From Leptospiraceae bacterium (GTDB taxonomy: Bacteria; Spirochaetota; Leptospiria; Leptospirales; Leptospiraceae): DNA of 64,000 bases. The stretch covers positions 124,001-188,000 of the forward strand of contig JADJSX010000025.1 in NCBI GenBank assembly GCA_016711485.1, given 5' to 3'. The notes beneath the pieces are model-generated. The model was not told where the DNA came from and did no database searches. It worked only from the letters and a program-made list of their open reading frames with translations. This document shows, piece by piece, positions 1 through 9,139 of this stretch. The translations under genes were made by a program, and so were the position numbers. Each line of letters starts with the position of its first letter. Positions within the stretch are counted from its first letter, which is position 1.

Positions 1-1
1 A

Positions 2-1348
2 GAATTTTTATTTAAACTTACCGCCGGTATAACTGCATTATCTTCTGCAAATAAGTTATTAGCCAATAATAAAAAGAAGAATTTTTTAATAAAAAAAGTA
101 ACTGTGGTTGGAGGTGGTATTGCTGGACTTTATTCTGCTTATTTATTAAAGAATTCCGGATACGATGTTACGATTATAGAAGCTAAAAATCGATTGGGAG
201 GAAGGATTTTAACGCATATTGACGAAGAATCGGCATTAACCTCAGAGTTAGGAGCAGAGTGGGTTCAGGAAAATCATTTTACTATGAAGAGTCTTTGCAA
301 AGAATTAGGGATAGAGTTAACTCCGTATCCTATCAACAGAGATATATTAACTGGTGATAATTTAATTGAATCAAATCTTGTGAAACCAAATCCAGAGACT
401 CGAGAAATATTGAAAAGAGTAATTTCTCTTTTTGAAAAAATGTCTCCTGAAAAAAAACAAGGTCTAGATAAATTGGATATATATTCTTTTCTAAAATACC
501 AAGGTATTTCAGAAGAGGAACTGTATTTGTTGGATATGAAATATTCTATATTATTTGGGGAAAGTCTTAGATGTATCTCTGCCGAGAAAGCTATTTCGAT
601 TTTTGAATTTTATGAAAATGGGTTTCCTTTTCAATACAAAATCACAAATGGTACGGATAAAATTGTAGAATCATTAAAATCCAATTTAAAAGGTATTAAG
701 TTTATTATTTCTGATCCAGTTGTTTCTGTTGAAGATGCAAACAATTCTGTTACTATAAAAACAAAATCAGGAAAAGAGTTTTCGTCTGACGTTTGTATTT
801 TTGCACTTCCGTTTGGTCAATTAAACCGAATTAAATTTTCTCCTGAACTTCCAAAAGAACACAAGTTAGCGCTATTGCAATTACGAATGAGTCGAATGAC
901 AAAAGTTTCACTTATTTATAAAGGAATTGATTATGTTAGAGATAAACTCAATGTCCAAAGTGACGGAGTTTTTCAAAGTATTTATTCTAACGGAATAAAA
1001 AATAGATCAATTAATAAAGGAAATCTTACTTTAATTTCTACTGGTGATAGATCTGAAGTCTATTCAAAGTTATCCACAGAATACATTCCAACATTCGTCA
1101 AACAAAACTTAGAAAATATAGAGTTATTGTCTACTTTACAATTTGAAAAAATAAACGTTAAAGTTTGGAAAAATGAACCTTATATAGAAGGGGCTACCTC
1201 AATTTATCCGCCCGGATCATTTGATGTTAAATCTATACTGAAACGAAATCACGGGCGAGTTTATTTTGCGGGAGAACATCTTGGAAAACTAAATGGTACT
1301 ATGGAAGGAGCACTTTTATCTGCCTTGGATGTAGTAAATGAATTGTAA
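2..1348 (+). CDS. FAD-dependent amine oxidase (5' end outside window)
   Basis: The dinucleotide-binding motif VVGGGIAGLYSAYLL followed by IIEAKNRLGGR marks an FAD-dependent flavin amine oxidase (monoamine oxidase/phytoene desaturase superfamily). The C-terminus has the matching FAD segment VYFAGEHLGKLNGTMEGAL. A GTG at 104 would start inside the FAD motif, which is implausible. The frame stays open to the window edge and encodes EFLFKLTAGITALS, which looks like the hydrophobic part of a twin-arginine signal whose RR lies upstream. I infer an exported or membrane-tethered amine oxidase with its first residues missing. The substrate cannot be told from sequence. It converges with trpS, 5 bases away. 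Confidence 0.8.
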   Translation, partial: EFLFKLTAGITALSSANKLLANNKKKNFLIKKVTVVGGGIAGLYSAYLLKNSGYDVTIIEAKNRLGGRILTHIDEESALTSELGAEWVQENHFTMKSLCKELGIELTPYPINRDILTGDNLIESNLVKPNPETREILKRVISLFEKMSPEKKQGLDKLDIYSFLKYQGISEEELYLLDMKYSILFGESLRCISAEKAISIFEFYENGFPFQYKITNGTDKIVESLKSNLKGIKFIISDPVVSVEDANNSVTIKTKSGKEFSSDVCIFALPFGQLNRIKFSPELPKEHKLALLQLRMSRMTKVSLIYKGIDYVRDKLNVQSDGVFQSIYSNGIKNRSINKGNLTLISTGDRSEVYSKLSTEYIPTFVKQNLENIELLSTLQFEKINVKVWKNEPYIEGATSIYPPGSFDVKSILKRNHGRVYFAGEHLGKLNGTMEGALLSALDVVNEL

Positions 1349-1353
1349 AAATA

Positions 1354-2322
1354 CTAACTTCTTTTAATTCCGAGTTTGGAACGAACTCTATCAATAACCG
1401 GAGAAGCGGCTGAATGTGCTTTACCTGCACCTTTTTGTAATAGTTCTTCTACATAACCGCGATTAGCCACAAGTTCTTCTCGTCTTTTTCGATATGGTGC
1501 AAAATAATCCATTATAGTTGAAAATAATTCTTTTTTAATGTCACCATATCTTAAACCGGGAGTCTCGAAACGATTACGAAGGGTATTTAAGTCTGTTTCA
1601 TTTAGAAAAAGTTTGTAAATAGCAAATATTACGCTTTTATTTGGATCTTTAGGTTCATCGATCCCTGCAGAATCAGATACGATAGACATTACGGATTTGC
1701 GAAGAGACGTTTCTTTATCAAAGAAATTAATTGTATTTCCATACGATTTAGACATTTTTGCTCCGTCTGTTCCGGGGATAATGGCAGTATCCTCATCAAT
1801 CTCTGGCTCTGGAATTAAAAATGTACTTCCGAAATCATGATTGAATTTATTTGCAATGTCTCTTGTGAATTCTAAGTGTTGTTTTTGATCTTTTCCTACT
1901 GGAACTTTTTGAGTATCATAAAGTAATATATCCGCAGCCATTAGAATTGGATAAAAAAACAAACCGCCAGTTGGATTGATTCCCTTTGCCGTTTTATCTT
2001 TATAAGAATGCGCTAGGTGAAGTTGATTTACATTGATACACATACTCAAATACCAAGTAAGTTCGGTGACAAGTGGCACATCAGATTGAACCCAAAACGT
2101 AGATTTTTCTGGATCAATGCCTAACGCTAAAAAGTCACAGACTGCATCGAATGTATTGGCTTCTAATGCTTCCTTTGATTTGAAAGTAGTGAGGGAATGC
2201 AGGTTTGCTATAAAACAGAACAAGTCATGATCCTTCTGGTAACGAATCATTTTATCCATAACTGAAAAATAATTTCCTAAATGTAATTTTCCTGAAGGTT
2301 GAACTCCTGTTAAAATTCTCAT
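1354..2322 (-). CDS. trpS: tryptophan--tRNA ligase
   Basis: Class I aminoacyl-tRNA synthetase that charges tRNA-Trp. The HIGH-type motif is HLGNY at residues 14-18 after the TrpRS-typical start ILTGVQPSGKLH. The KMSKS loop is present as GAKMSKSYGNTI near residue 190. At 322 aa it has the normal length for compact bacterial TrpRS. It is the last gene of a closely spaced minus-strand run (unknown 605-aa protein, LolA-like protein, VOC protein), starting 7 bases after the preceding stop, so it is probably co-transcribed with them. Confidence 0.97.
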   Translation of the reverse strand: MRILTGVQPSGKLHLGNYFSVMDKMIRYQKDHDLFCFIANLHSLTTFKSKEALEANTFDAVCDFLALGIDPEKSTFWVQSDVPLVTELTWYLSMCINVNQLHLAHSYKDKTAKGINPTGGLFFYPILMAADILLYDTQKVPVGKDQKQHLEFTRDIANKFNHDFGSTFLIPEPEIDEDTAIIPGTDGAKMSKSYGNTINFFDKETSLRKSVMSIVSDSAGIDEPKDPNKSVIFAIYKLFLNETDLNTLRNRFETPGLRYGDIKKELFSTIMDYFAPYRKRREELVANRGYVEELLQKGAGKAHSAASPVIDRVRSKLGIKRS

Positions 2323-2329
2323 TTTTTTA

Positions 2330-4147
2330 CTAATCCTGTTTTGTTATTGTATAGGGTTTTGAGGTTAATCTTTCGAAGTCGCTATACAGTCTTTGTAGTT
2401 CAGCTTCATTTTTTGTACTTTGTCCAAGTTTTGAAAGGAGAGCTCCATCTTTAAAAATTACTGCATAGTTGTATAGAAGTCGCGTCATTTCAAATAAAAC
2501 TTGAAATACAGTTTTTCCCGCTAATCGATTTTGGGAAATCATTCGCCCTTCTGCGTATGGAATAAATCGTTGCATAATTTTTATTTCTTCAACTACTTTT
2601 TCTTTAGTTAATAAAGTTTTTTCATTGATCTGTCCACTTTCTTCATAACTTAACGCTAACATATGATTTTCAATTACAGTTGTCATACGGGTTGCAAATT
2701 TGTGGAAAAAATCAGAGCCTTCAGTTAAAACTTTTAATAACTGTGATTCGATTTGATCTTGCGTACCTTTAGCTAAATGTTCTGAGTAACTTTGGAAACT
2801 ATATTGAAAACTTGGAAATTTGCGATTGAATCCGTCTAACGTTCGCAAAATATTATTCATTCTATCAATTTCTGGAAAAAATAATCCAATTTGCATAATC
2901 AAAACGTCTTTTACTTGATTTAGGTCTAATTTGATATATCCTTCAACTAACGGGATATAGTTACTTTGTAAATCACGGCAAACTAATTGGAGGAGCTTAT
3001 GCGGAGTATTTTTAAAGTTTGACTTTAAAACATCTGTCTGCATATTTTCCGCATAATAATGTGCTACGTAGTCATCTATGATTGGATTCAGAAACTCGAA
3101 CGATAACTTTCCACCCTCTCCAAAAGAAAAATAATTCTTCTTTAAAAAATCTAATTCGTCTTTAATATTTAATTTTGCTTGAATGTCATTTGAAAGTTTT
3201 GCAGTGGCTAATTCTATTTGTTTAGATACTTCTGTTGTTGCACTGAATTTTCTTTCTTCAATTGGAGAAACATTTAGAGTTTTTTCCAGATCACTCCAAG
3301 GAACTAGTTTTTTGGTCATTACTACGTGAAAAGCGACTATCGCATCCGTCAAAGAAGGTTTACGGGTTTCGAGAGACAAACCATAATTTAACCCTGTTAG
3401 GATTGATTCTATTTTTGGATACAATTTTGCTTCTGTTTTTATTAGAGCTGGAACTTTATCTAAAATGATTTCTTTTGTGTCTGGACGATTTAGAATTCGT
3501 GCATAATACATTTGCATTTTTGTAGATCGACCGAGAAATACTTCTGCGGAAATTTCATCACGAAAAAGACTATCCAAAGATATAAATGTATTGAAAAACC
3601 GATTATAATTTAATACTACATTGTAAACCAACGGAGTCCAAACTCTCCAACCGACTTGCTCTGAATACTTAAGTGCTTGGATGGTACTGATAATTTCATC
3701 TTCCTTTAAGGATCGAAATATTTTTTCTACTGTTTTTGATATTGTGGGTTTACGAGCAAATAGCCCCAATTCCAATGTTTTGGTTTCTTTTGCGAACTTG
3801 GCAATACTATTTCCACTACCAAATAGTTTATCCATAAAACCTGTATTAGAGTCTGCGACCGTTGGAATTTGAGCGGAGGTCTGGTTTTTGGGAATCATTG
3901 GTTTTGGGGCACCAAAATTACTTTGTGAGGAGGAAGAGGATTTATTTTCAGATTCTGTTGGTTCCTCTTTTATTCTTTCTTTTCTTTCTTGTTCTTCGTC
4001 TATTTTTTTGATTAAATCAATTCGAATAAAAACATCGTTTGATCGGGTGATTGCGTCATCTATTAGTTGTTGATGCTCTGGAGAGCGTTTTTTCCTGTAT
4101 AAGGAAGCGAAGATTTTATGAGCTTCTGTTCTGGATGCTGGGTTCAA
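2330..4147 (-). CDS. conserved spirochaete-type protein of unknown function (605 aa)
   Basis: I do not recognise the function. There is no signal peptide and no membrane segment. After a charged N-terminal helix of about 60 residues comes a low-complexity linker rich in Glu, Ser, Pro and Gln (about residues 55-105). A long, mostly alpha-helical body follows to the end. The start is TTG, one base after the LolA-like gene's stop, with AGAGGG as ribosome-binding site, so translation is probably coupled. The size and helical layout recall spirochaete families of unknown function such as DUF5312, but this is only a guess. It lies between an envelope gene and trpS. Confidence 0.75.
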   Translation of the reverse strand: MNPASRTEAHKIFASLYRKKRSPEHQQLIDDAITRSNDVFIRIDLIKKIDEEQERKERIKEEPTESENKSSSSSQSNFGAPKPMIPKNQTSAQIPTVADSNTGFMDKLFGSGNSIAKFAKETKTLELGLFARKPTISKTVEKIFRSLKEDEIISTIQALKYSEQVGWRVWTPLVYNVVLNYNRFFNTFISLDSLFRDEISAEVFLGRSTKMQMYYARILNRPDTKEIILDKVPALIKTEAKLYPKIESILTGLNYGLSLETRKPSLTDAIVAFHVVMTKKLVPWSDLEKTLNVSPIEERKFSATTEVSKQIELATAKLSNDIQAKLNIKDELDFLKKNYFSFGEGGKLSFEFLNPIIDDYVAHYYAENMQTDVLKSNFKNTPHKLLQLVCRDLQSNYIPLVEGYIKLDLNQVKDVLIMQIGLFFPEIDRMNNILRTLDGFNRKFPSFQYSFQSYSEHLAKGTQDQIESQLLKVLTEGSDFFHKFATRMTTVIENHMLALSYEESGQINEKTLLTKEKVVEEIKIMQRFIPYAEGRMISQNRLAGKTVFQVLFEMTRLLYNYAVIFKDGALLSKLGQSTKNEAELQRLYSDFERLTSKPYTITKQD

Positions 4148-4148
4148 A

Positions 4149-4715
4149 TTATTCCCTCTGGTTCAAAGGATTTTCTACTATTTGTGCATTGGCGGGGGGA
4201 TGAAAATTGAATATACTAGAAGATAGTCCAATATTCGTTTGAACTCCTGAAAAACTAATATCCATAAAATCAGACCGACCCTTTGCTTTTAATTTTAGTG
4301 ACTTTATTATATTATTCGGCGTAACGCTGACAATTATTTCTTCATAATATTTAGTATCTGATTTTAGTTTCAAGACTTTTCCAGATGCACTCACACTTTC
4401 GTAACCAGAAAGTAACCCACCTATTCCACCTGTAAGCCCTCTAAGGTCTTGTTTTCCGGCAATTCCACGAGCAGGCGAGTAAATCCAAAGATGTCTCCCA
4501 TTTCCAGAAAGAACTCTTCCGTCCGAAAATTTTACGTTTAGACTGCCGGGTCTTTTGTAAGAAATGGATCCAGATAATCCATCGATAGAAACATTTGCTC
4601 TAAAACTTTCAAAACTGTTCATTGTTCCAATTATATTGTTCAGTAACTCTTCACCAGAGTCAGCAAAAGTGGGAATGCTTAAAAATAGAGCTATTAGTGT
4701 AGCCAGAAATTTCAT
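4149..4715 (-). CDS. LolA-like outer-membrane lipoprotein carrier
   Basis: The 188-aa product starts with a cleavable signal (MKFLATLIALFLSIPTFA, cleavage before DSGEE). It then has the LolA layout: an N-terminal helix with MNSFESFRANVSI, then GSISYKRPGSLNVKFSDGR, HLWIYSPARG and the late half-barrel strands. LolA carries lipoproteins across the periplasm to the outer membrane, so that role is likely but inferred. Membership in the wider LolA/LolB fold without chaperone function is possible. It stops 1 base before the TTG start of the 605-aa gene. Confidence 0.7.
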   Translation of the reverse strand: MKFLATLIALFLSIPTFADSGEELLNNIIGTMNSFESFRANVSIDGLSGSISYKRPGSLNVKFSDGRVLSGNGRHLWIYSPARGIAGKQDLRGLTGGIGGLLSGYESVSASGKVLKLKSDTKYYEEIIVSVTPNNIIKSLKLKAKGRSDFMDISFSGVQTNIGLSSSIFNFHPPANAQIVENPLNQRE

Positions 4716-4790
4716 TTTTTCAACATACAGGCTTAGGGTTTATACTACAATTAATATTTTGCACTTTTCTAAGCCTATTTGTGTTTAAGT

Positions 4791-5255
4791 TTATAGATTA
4801 TTAAATGCTTTTACAACTTCGTCTGGTGCTTGAACGAGTTCTACTAACACACCTTCCGAACATAGCGGAAACTCTTCGTTACCCTTTGGATGAATAAAAC
4901 AAACATCGAATCCGCTTGCTCCTTTTCTGATTCCACCGGGTGTAAAACGAACACCTTGTTCTGTTAACCATTTTACACAAACCTGCAAATCATCAATCCA
5001 TAGACCAATATGGTTTAGTTTTGGATCGTGGACTTTGGGGCTTTTGGTTGGATCTATTGGCATCATTAAATCAACCTCAACAGCAAAGTTTCCGTTTCCT
5101 ATTTTATAAATGTCTTCGTCTACGTTTTCTTTTTCACTTTTATAATTTCCTACTTTTGTAAGTCCCATAATATCGCCCCAAAACTTACTGAGTTTGTCTT
5201 TATTTTCATTGCCTATCGCAATTTGTTGAATTCCTAAAACTTTAAATGGTCTCAT
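4791..5255 (-). CDS. VOC-family (glyoxalase/dioxygenase fold) protein
   Basis: This 154-aa single-chain protein has the paired beta-alpha-beta-beta-beta modules of the vicinal oxygen chelate superfamily. The first module is IQQIAIGNENKDKLSKFWGD and the second begins LNHIGLWIDDLQVCVKWL. The metal-ligand places are read as Gln in IQQIAIG, Glu in VEVDLM, His in LNHIGLW and Glu in LVELVQ. This is close to methylmalonyl-CoA epimerase or lactoylglutathione-lyase relatives. The reaction cannot be assigned. It heads the minus-strand run towards trpS with about 75 bases before the LolA-like gene. Confidence 0.75.
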   Translation of the reverse strand: MRPFKVLGIQQIAIGNENKDKLSKFWGDIMGLTKVGNYKSEKENVDEDIYKIGNGNFAVEVDLMMPIDPTKSPKVHDPKLNHIGLWIDDLQVCVKWLTEQGVRFTPGGIRKGASGFDVCFIHPKGNEEFPLCSEGVLVELVQAPDEVVKAFNNL

Positions 5256-5314
5256 ATTTCCTCCGAAAACTAAGTAGTTACAAAATTTTCCAATGAATCA
5301 ATAAGGCAAGAGAA

Positions 5315-6217
5315 TTATTCTGGTTTAATGTTATACTTTTTCATAATTTGTAAAATTTCTTCTGAATCAGTTAATTTATCTACATTCATTTCGGTGACTT
5401 CAGAAGACGTTACTTTCCATTTACTTTTTTGATCCGTTAGAGTGAGAATTCCTATTTTGTCTCCGAGTAAGTCTGCCGTTGAGTAAATTTGTTTGTCGTT
5501 TATTGCTGATTTGCCGCTATTGCTTAGTTTTATATTATTTTTTCCTCCATAGATTACTATAAAATTAGGATTTAGGGAATAGATTTTCTCCGCTTCCTCT
5601 TTTGTTCCATGTAATAGAATAATCCAGACATTGATTGGAACTTCTGTTTCTGAGGAAGTAAGTTTGGAGACGGTAGTTTCCATATCCTGAACAATCAATT
5701 TAGATTTTATATTATTGTTTAATTCATAAAGGATTTCTGGGCTAGATAAATTTATGATTCCGAAAGTATTTTTATTTCGTTTTATATATGTGACTGGTTT
5801 TCCGAAAGATGAAGTTTGAAAAAATCCTTTTTGAAATAAATTAGCTGAATGAGTTAATTTATTATTAGCCATTAAAATTGAAATTGTATTTTCTTGTAAA
5901 TCATTTTGCCCAATTCCGACAGAATGATATCCTAAAGTTTGAAAGGATTCAAAAATAGCTTTCGTTTTCTCTGTTGAACTTTTTATATCCAAAGAATTAC
6001 CTGTATCAATTAGTATATCCGAATTTGGATTAATTCCTATTTGTTTAAAAAAACTTCCTCTTTTGGCTAGTCCAACGGAAAGTTTTAAGCCACAGATACA
6101 AGAGAATAAATTTCCAGTTAAAGAAGAACTGTAGACTATTCGTAAATTTTCCGCCCGAATGGAATTGGAAAAAAAAATTAGAATTAAAACAAATATTCGA
6201 AATATATTTACGTTCAT
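5315..6217 (-). CDS. secreted metallophosphatase (UshA)-like protein, active site apparently degenerate
   Basis: I chose the ATG at 6217, because from there the protein starts with a clean signal peptide (MNVNIFRIFVLILIFFSNSIRA). An ATG at 6253 would add 12 residues. The order of segments follows the 5'-nucleotidase/UshA metallophosphatase domain: YSSSLTGNLFSC, GLAKRGSFFKQ, DILIDTGNSLD, VGIGQNDL, IILLHGTKEEAEKI, VIYGGKNNI. The metal ligands seem lost: DxH is replaced by YSSS, GNHE/GNHD by GQND, and GHTH by GGKN. I infer a periplasmic pseudoenzyme or a very divergent member. No C-terminal nucleotidase domain is present. Confidence 0.55.
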   Translation of the reverse strand: MNVNIFRIFVLILIFFSNSIRAENLRIVYSSSLTGNLFSCICGLKLSVGLAKRGSFFKQIGINPNSDILIDTGNSLDIKSSTEKTKAIFESFQTLGYHSVGIGQNDLQENTISILMANNKLTHSANLFQKGFFQTSSFGKPVTYIKRNKNTFGIINLSSPEILYELNNNIKSKLIVQDMETTVSKLTSSETEVPINVWIILLHGTKEEAEKIYSLNPNFIVIYGGKNNIKLSNSGKSAINDKQIYSTADLLGDKIGILTLTDQKSKWKVTSSEVTEMNVDKLTDSEEILQIMKKYNIKPE

Positions 6218-6389
6218 GTTTAAACAAATAGCTATTTGCAGCAATGAAGTCAACTAAAGAGAATTTCAATTTTAGTTTGGAAACTTAGTTTTTGCTAAGG
6301 TTATTGTGAATATCTTTAGAATTCTGAAAAATGCAAAATTTATATTGAAAAGAATACTCAGTTTTTTTAAGTTATACGAAAGGGATTTT

Positions 6390-6473
6390 ATGGTAGAACA
6401 ATTAAATATTGCAGCAGTCGAAATGGAAAAGTTAGGCGGAATTTGCAGCCGATGTATTCGGCAAAGCAATTAA
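6390..6473 (+). CDS. candidate small ORF (27 aa) upstream of ruvC
   Basis: An ATG at 6390 follows a good ribosome-binding site (AAAGGGA, spacing about 4). It opens a 27-codon frame ending at 6473, 7 bases before the ruvC TTG. The product starts MVEQLNIAAVEMEKLGG and ends CSRCIRQSN, with a CxxC pair. The same frame is open back to 6276 with GTG (6306) and TTG (6345) alternatives, so a 56-aa version is possible. ruvC itself has no clear ribosome-binding site, so this ORF could couple its translation. It is equally possible that it is not a gene. Confidence 0.3.
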   Translation: MVEQLNIAAVEMEKLGGICSRCIRQSN

Positions 6474-6480
6474 TATCTAA

Positions 6481-6960
6481 TTGGCAAGGATAATTGGATT
6501 AGATCCCGGATCTCATAGGGTTGGGTATGCGATACTTGATCGAGAGGATAAAACTAGAAAACTTAGTTTAATAGATTATGGAACGATTGAAGTTGATTCA
6601 GGGATTCAATCTCCAGAAAGTTTGCTTTTAGTTCACGACGAACTCAAAACAATTCTAAAAAAATACAACCCAGAAGTTGCAAGTGTAGAAGTTCTCTTCT
6701 TTTTTAAAAACCAAAAAACAGTTGCTCAAGTGTATGAAGCTCGCGGAGTTATTTTGCTTACGCTGATTGAACGTGGAATAAAAATTTTAGAACCTACCAT
6801 TACACAAATAAAAAAAGGCGTAACTGGAAGTGGTACAGCAGATAAAAAACAAGTGAAAGAAGCAATAAAACTTATTCTTGGTTTGAAAGAATTAAAAGGT
6901 CATGATGATTCTTGGGATGCGGTTGCAGCTGCATTTGTTGGTCTTGCAATGTATCGGTAA
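6481..6960 (+). CDS. ruvC: Holliday junction endonuclease RuvC
   Basis: RuvC resolves Holliday junctions made during recombination, together with RuvAB. The protein has the RNase H-like start RIIGLDPGSHRVGYAI with the first catalytic Asp at residue 8. The glutamate is in ASVEVLFF, followed by the NQKTVAQVYEARGV helix, and the closing acidic pair is in GHDDSWDAVAAA. At 159 aa it has family length. The start is TTG, because no ATG or GTG in frame would keep the N-terminal strand and no Shine-Dalgarno sequence is obvious. ruvA and ruvB are not adjacent. Confidence 0.95.
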   Translation: MARIIGLDPGSHRVGYAILDREDKTRKLSLIDYGTIEVDSGIQSPESLLLVHDELKTILKKYNPEVASVEVLFFFKNQKTVAQVYEARGVILLTLIERGIKILEPTITQIKKGVTGSGTADKKQVKEAIKLILGLKELKGHDDSWDAVAAAFVGLAMYR

Positions 6961-7032
6961 TTACTAACCTATTTTTTTTATTCAGAAAAAATTTGAGTGA
7001 CAGACGAAATTCATTTTGGCATTTTTGGATGA

Positions 7033-8619
7033 ATGTTTTTTTATTTTAGAAAAATAAAATATCCGACCTTGAGGAATCAAATATTCCCGCTCAATAAATA
7101 CTTTCTCATTTTAATTTTTTGTAATCTAATTTTTTATGACTTGTCTGCCGGAGATTATGGAGATGTTTATGGAGCACATCCGGCGGCCGCAGGGATGGGA
7201 AATGCAGTAACCGCAATAGTGAATAATTCCTCTGCGGTTTATTATAATGTTGCAGGTCTTGGTAGACTTTCGGAAGGAGATTTGTTAGTATCTTTGTCTG
7301 ACAAAAAAAAATGGGAAAATGAAAACGGAGTAAAAAACACACCGGAACCCAAACTCCCTTTTAAGCAAAAAATGACAGAATTTTTTCGCGAATCTAAACA
7401 GGATTTATTTCTAAATAAACCACTTGAAAGATCAAGTCGCAATGTGAATGAAATTTCTATTCAATACAATTATGCAAATCCAAGATTAAATACTTCCATG
7501 TTATCAATTGGTGATACTGCTCCAAAATTTGCGATTCCGGGTTATGCAGCACAGAATACAAATACTCCAGTGAGTCAGGATTTATCAAAATTAGCTGATA
7601 ATTACGCCGGACTCGGATTAACAATTAACTTAAACAATATTTATGATTTCAAAAGAACTATTCGGTTCGGTTTAAATTTATTAGCCCCTACGACAGGAAA
7701 TTTATTGACGATTAATGATGTGAATCCGACTGCCCATAGATATTTACAATATGGAGTAACAAATCAGAAACCAACAATTATGGGCGGAACTGGAATTGAA
7801 ATAATTAAAGACAGATTATTTATTGGGGTAGGTTTCACAGCAATTGCGGGCGGAGGTGGGGCGATACTTTTAAAAGATGTTCCGTTATCTCCTGATCCAG
7901 TAATTCCAAATCAGCAAGTTATCCTCCAAGTTAAACCTTTAGTAAATCCGACGTATGGGCTTGCATTTACCTATGGAAAGTTTTCAGGCGGTGTATCTTA
8001 TCGAAGGGAAACAGCGTTAGCCGTAAATTCTTTAGGAGCTAGAGCTCAAACTATATTACTTGGGATTCAATTAGATTTTGACGTAGCAATGTTTGATTTA
8101 TTTTCTCCAAGGAAATGGTCTTACGGAATTGCTTATAAGCCTACTGGCAAATGGGTATTTTCCGTTGATATGAATCGAGAACTTTGGAGTCAGCTTGGTT
8201 ATAAAAATCAATTTTTAGGTACTGAATTTATGTCTAGGACTAAGGCTGCGTATTCCGAACCATTTCATTTAGTTGATGTAACAGTGGCTAGAGCAGGAAC
8301 TGAATATATGTGGAATGATATTATTCGAGTTCGAGGTGGAATTACGAAGAGACCAAAGGCTACTCCCGATATACCGGGGGCAAATAATTGGATTGATTTT
8401 GATCGAATGATTTTTACTGCCGGAATTTCGGCGGTTCTTTTTCCTGGAATGAAATTCTTGGAAAACCTGAAAAATCCAGTAGTTATAGATACTGTAATTG
8501 ACTACCAAGATTTAAAATCTATCAAAGTTTTTAAATATGCTCCAACGAGTCGAAATCCAAATTACAGTGCAGGGGGGAATGTTTGGCATTTAGGTATATC
8601 TGCTACAATGTTCTTTTAA
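7033..8619 (+). CDS. FadL/OmpP1-family outer-membrane transport porin
   Basis: The 528-aa product has an N-terminal hydrophobic signal (about residues 22-40, ending DLSAG). It then shows the FadL/TodX signature: GAHPAAAGMGNAVTA, followed by AVYYNVAGLGRLSEGDL. In this family the N-terminal plug domain sits in a 14-strand barrel that takes up long-chain fatty acids or other hydrophobic molecules. The rest shows alternating beta-strand pattern and ends in an aromatic strand (ISATMFF), as expected for Bam-dependent insertion. The signal is long. A later start is possible, but the ATG at 7033 has GGATGA just upstream. A MarR-type regulator follows directly. Confidence 0.85.
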   Translation: MFFYFRKIKYPTLRNQIFPLNKYFLILIFCNLIFYDLSAGDYGDVYGAHPAAAGMGNAVTAIVNNSSAVYYNVAGLGRLSEGDLLVSLSDKKKWENENGVKNTPEPKLPFKQKMTEFFRESKQDLFLNKPLERSSRNVNEISIQYNYANPRLNTSMLSIGDTAPKFAIPGYAAQNTNTPVSQDLSKLADNYAGLGLTINLNNIYDFKRTIRFGLNLLAPTTGNLLTINDVNPTAHRYLQYGVTNQKPTIMGGTGIEIIKDRLFIGVGFTAIAGGGGAILLKDVPLSPDPVIPNQQVILQVKPLVNPTYGLAFTYGKFSGGVSYRRETALAVNSLGARAQTILLGIQLDFDVAMFDLFSPRKWSYGIAYKPTGKWVFSVDMNRELWSQLGYKNQFLGTEFMSRTKAAYSEPFHLVDVTVARAGTEYMWNDIIRVRGGITKRPKATPDIPGANNWIDFDRMIFTAGISAVLFPGMKFLENLKNPVVIDTVIDYQDLKSIKVFKYAPTSRNPNYSAGGNVWHLGISATMFF

Positions 8620-8674
8620 TCCTCGGAAAGTTTATTTCTTGCTTTTTATAAAAACATATCTATGATATACTGTA

Positions 8675-9139
8675 ATGGGAACAAAATACAACGGATCAAA
8701 TGAAGATGTTCTCTCTCTCGATACTTTTATTTGTTTAGCGAGAGCAGCGGAGTCAATAAATAACAGGCTACACTCTCGTATATCTACTTACAAACTTACT
8801 ATTAGCCAATTTGGAATTTTAGAAGCACTCTACCATGTGGGCTCCATGTGCCAAAAACAATTAAGCGATAAAATTTTAAAATCCACAGCAAATATCACCA
8901 CAGTGATTGATAATCTCGAAAAACGAGATTTAGTAAAACGAATTAGACAGGAGTCTGACAGACGTTATATCACGGTAGAACTGACCGAAAAGGGAAAAAA
9001 ACTGATACAAGATATATTTCCAGAACACGTAAAATATATCAACGAAGAGTTGGCAATCTTATCGAAAGAAGAAAAACTGAATCTAAAAACTCTTTGTAAA
9101 ATGGTTGGGAAAAAGGAAAGAGAATCCGTTACTTCTTAA
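8675..9139 (+). CDS. MarR-family transcriptional regulator
   Basis: This 154-aa winged-helix protein has the MarR order: an N-terminal dimerisation helix, then LTISQFGILEALYHVGSMCQKQLSDKI, then the recognition helix STANITTVIDNLEKRDLVKR, and the wing RQESDRRYITVELTEKGKKL. Its DNA targets are unknown. It lies 55 bases behind the FadL porin in the same direction and may control it or itself. The segment just upstream of its ATG holds a small inverted repeat (ATATC tat GATAT, about 8656-8668) that could be an operator. Its last 11 bases overlap the convergent lipoprotein gene. Confidence 0.92.
   Translation: MGTKYNGSNEDVLSLDTFICLARAAESINNRLHSRISTYKLTISQFGILEALYHVGSMCQKQLSDKILKSTANITTVIDNLEKRDLVKRIRQESDRRYITVELTEKGKKLIQDIFPEHVKYINEELAILSKEEKLNLKTLCKMVGKKERESVTS

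Noticed and set aside
1071..1079. DnaA box TTATCCACA; another at about 27142 as TGTGGATAA
   Set aside because: They are single boxes inside coding genes without a cluster, DUE or dnaA, so they give no evidence for oriC despite the parAB region.
3262..4073. Plus-strand ORFs opposite the 605-aa gene
   Set aside because: They have odd composition, no ribosome-binding site and lie opposite a coherent long gene; they are antisense shadows.
6272..6469. 65-aa minus-strand ORF upstream of the metallophosphatase-like gene
   Set aside because: It has no ribosome-binding site and no family likeness, and the plus strand has a better candidate here.
8666..8671. TATACT as -10 promoter of marR
   Set aside because: It lies only 3 bases before the start codon, which would need transcription to start within the gene; no well-spaced -35 was seen.
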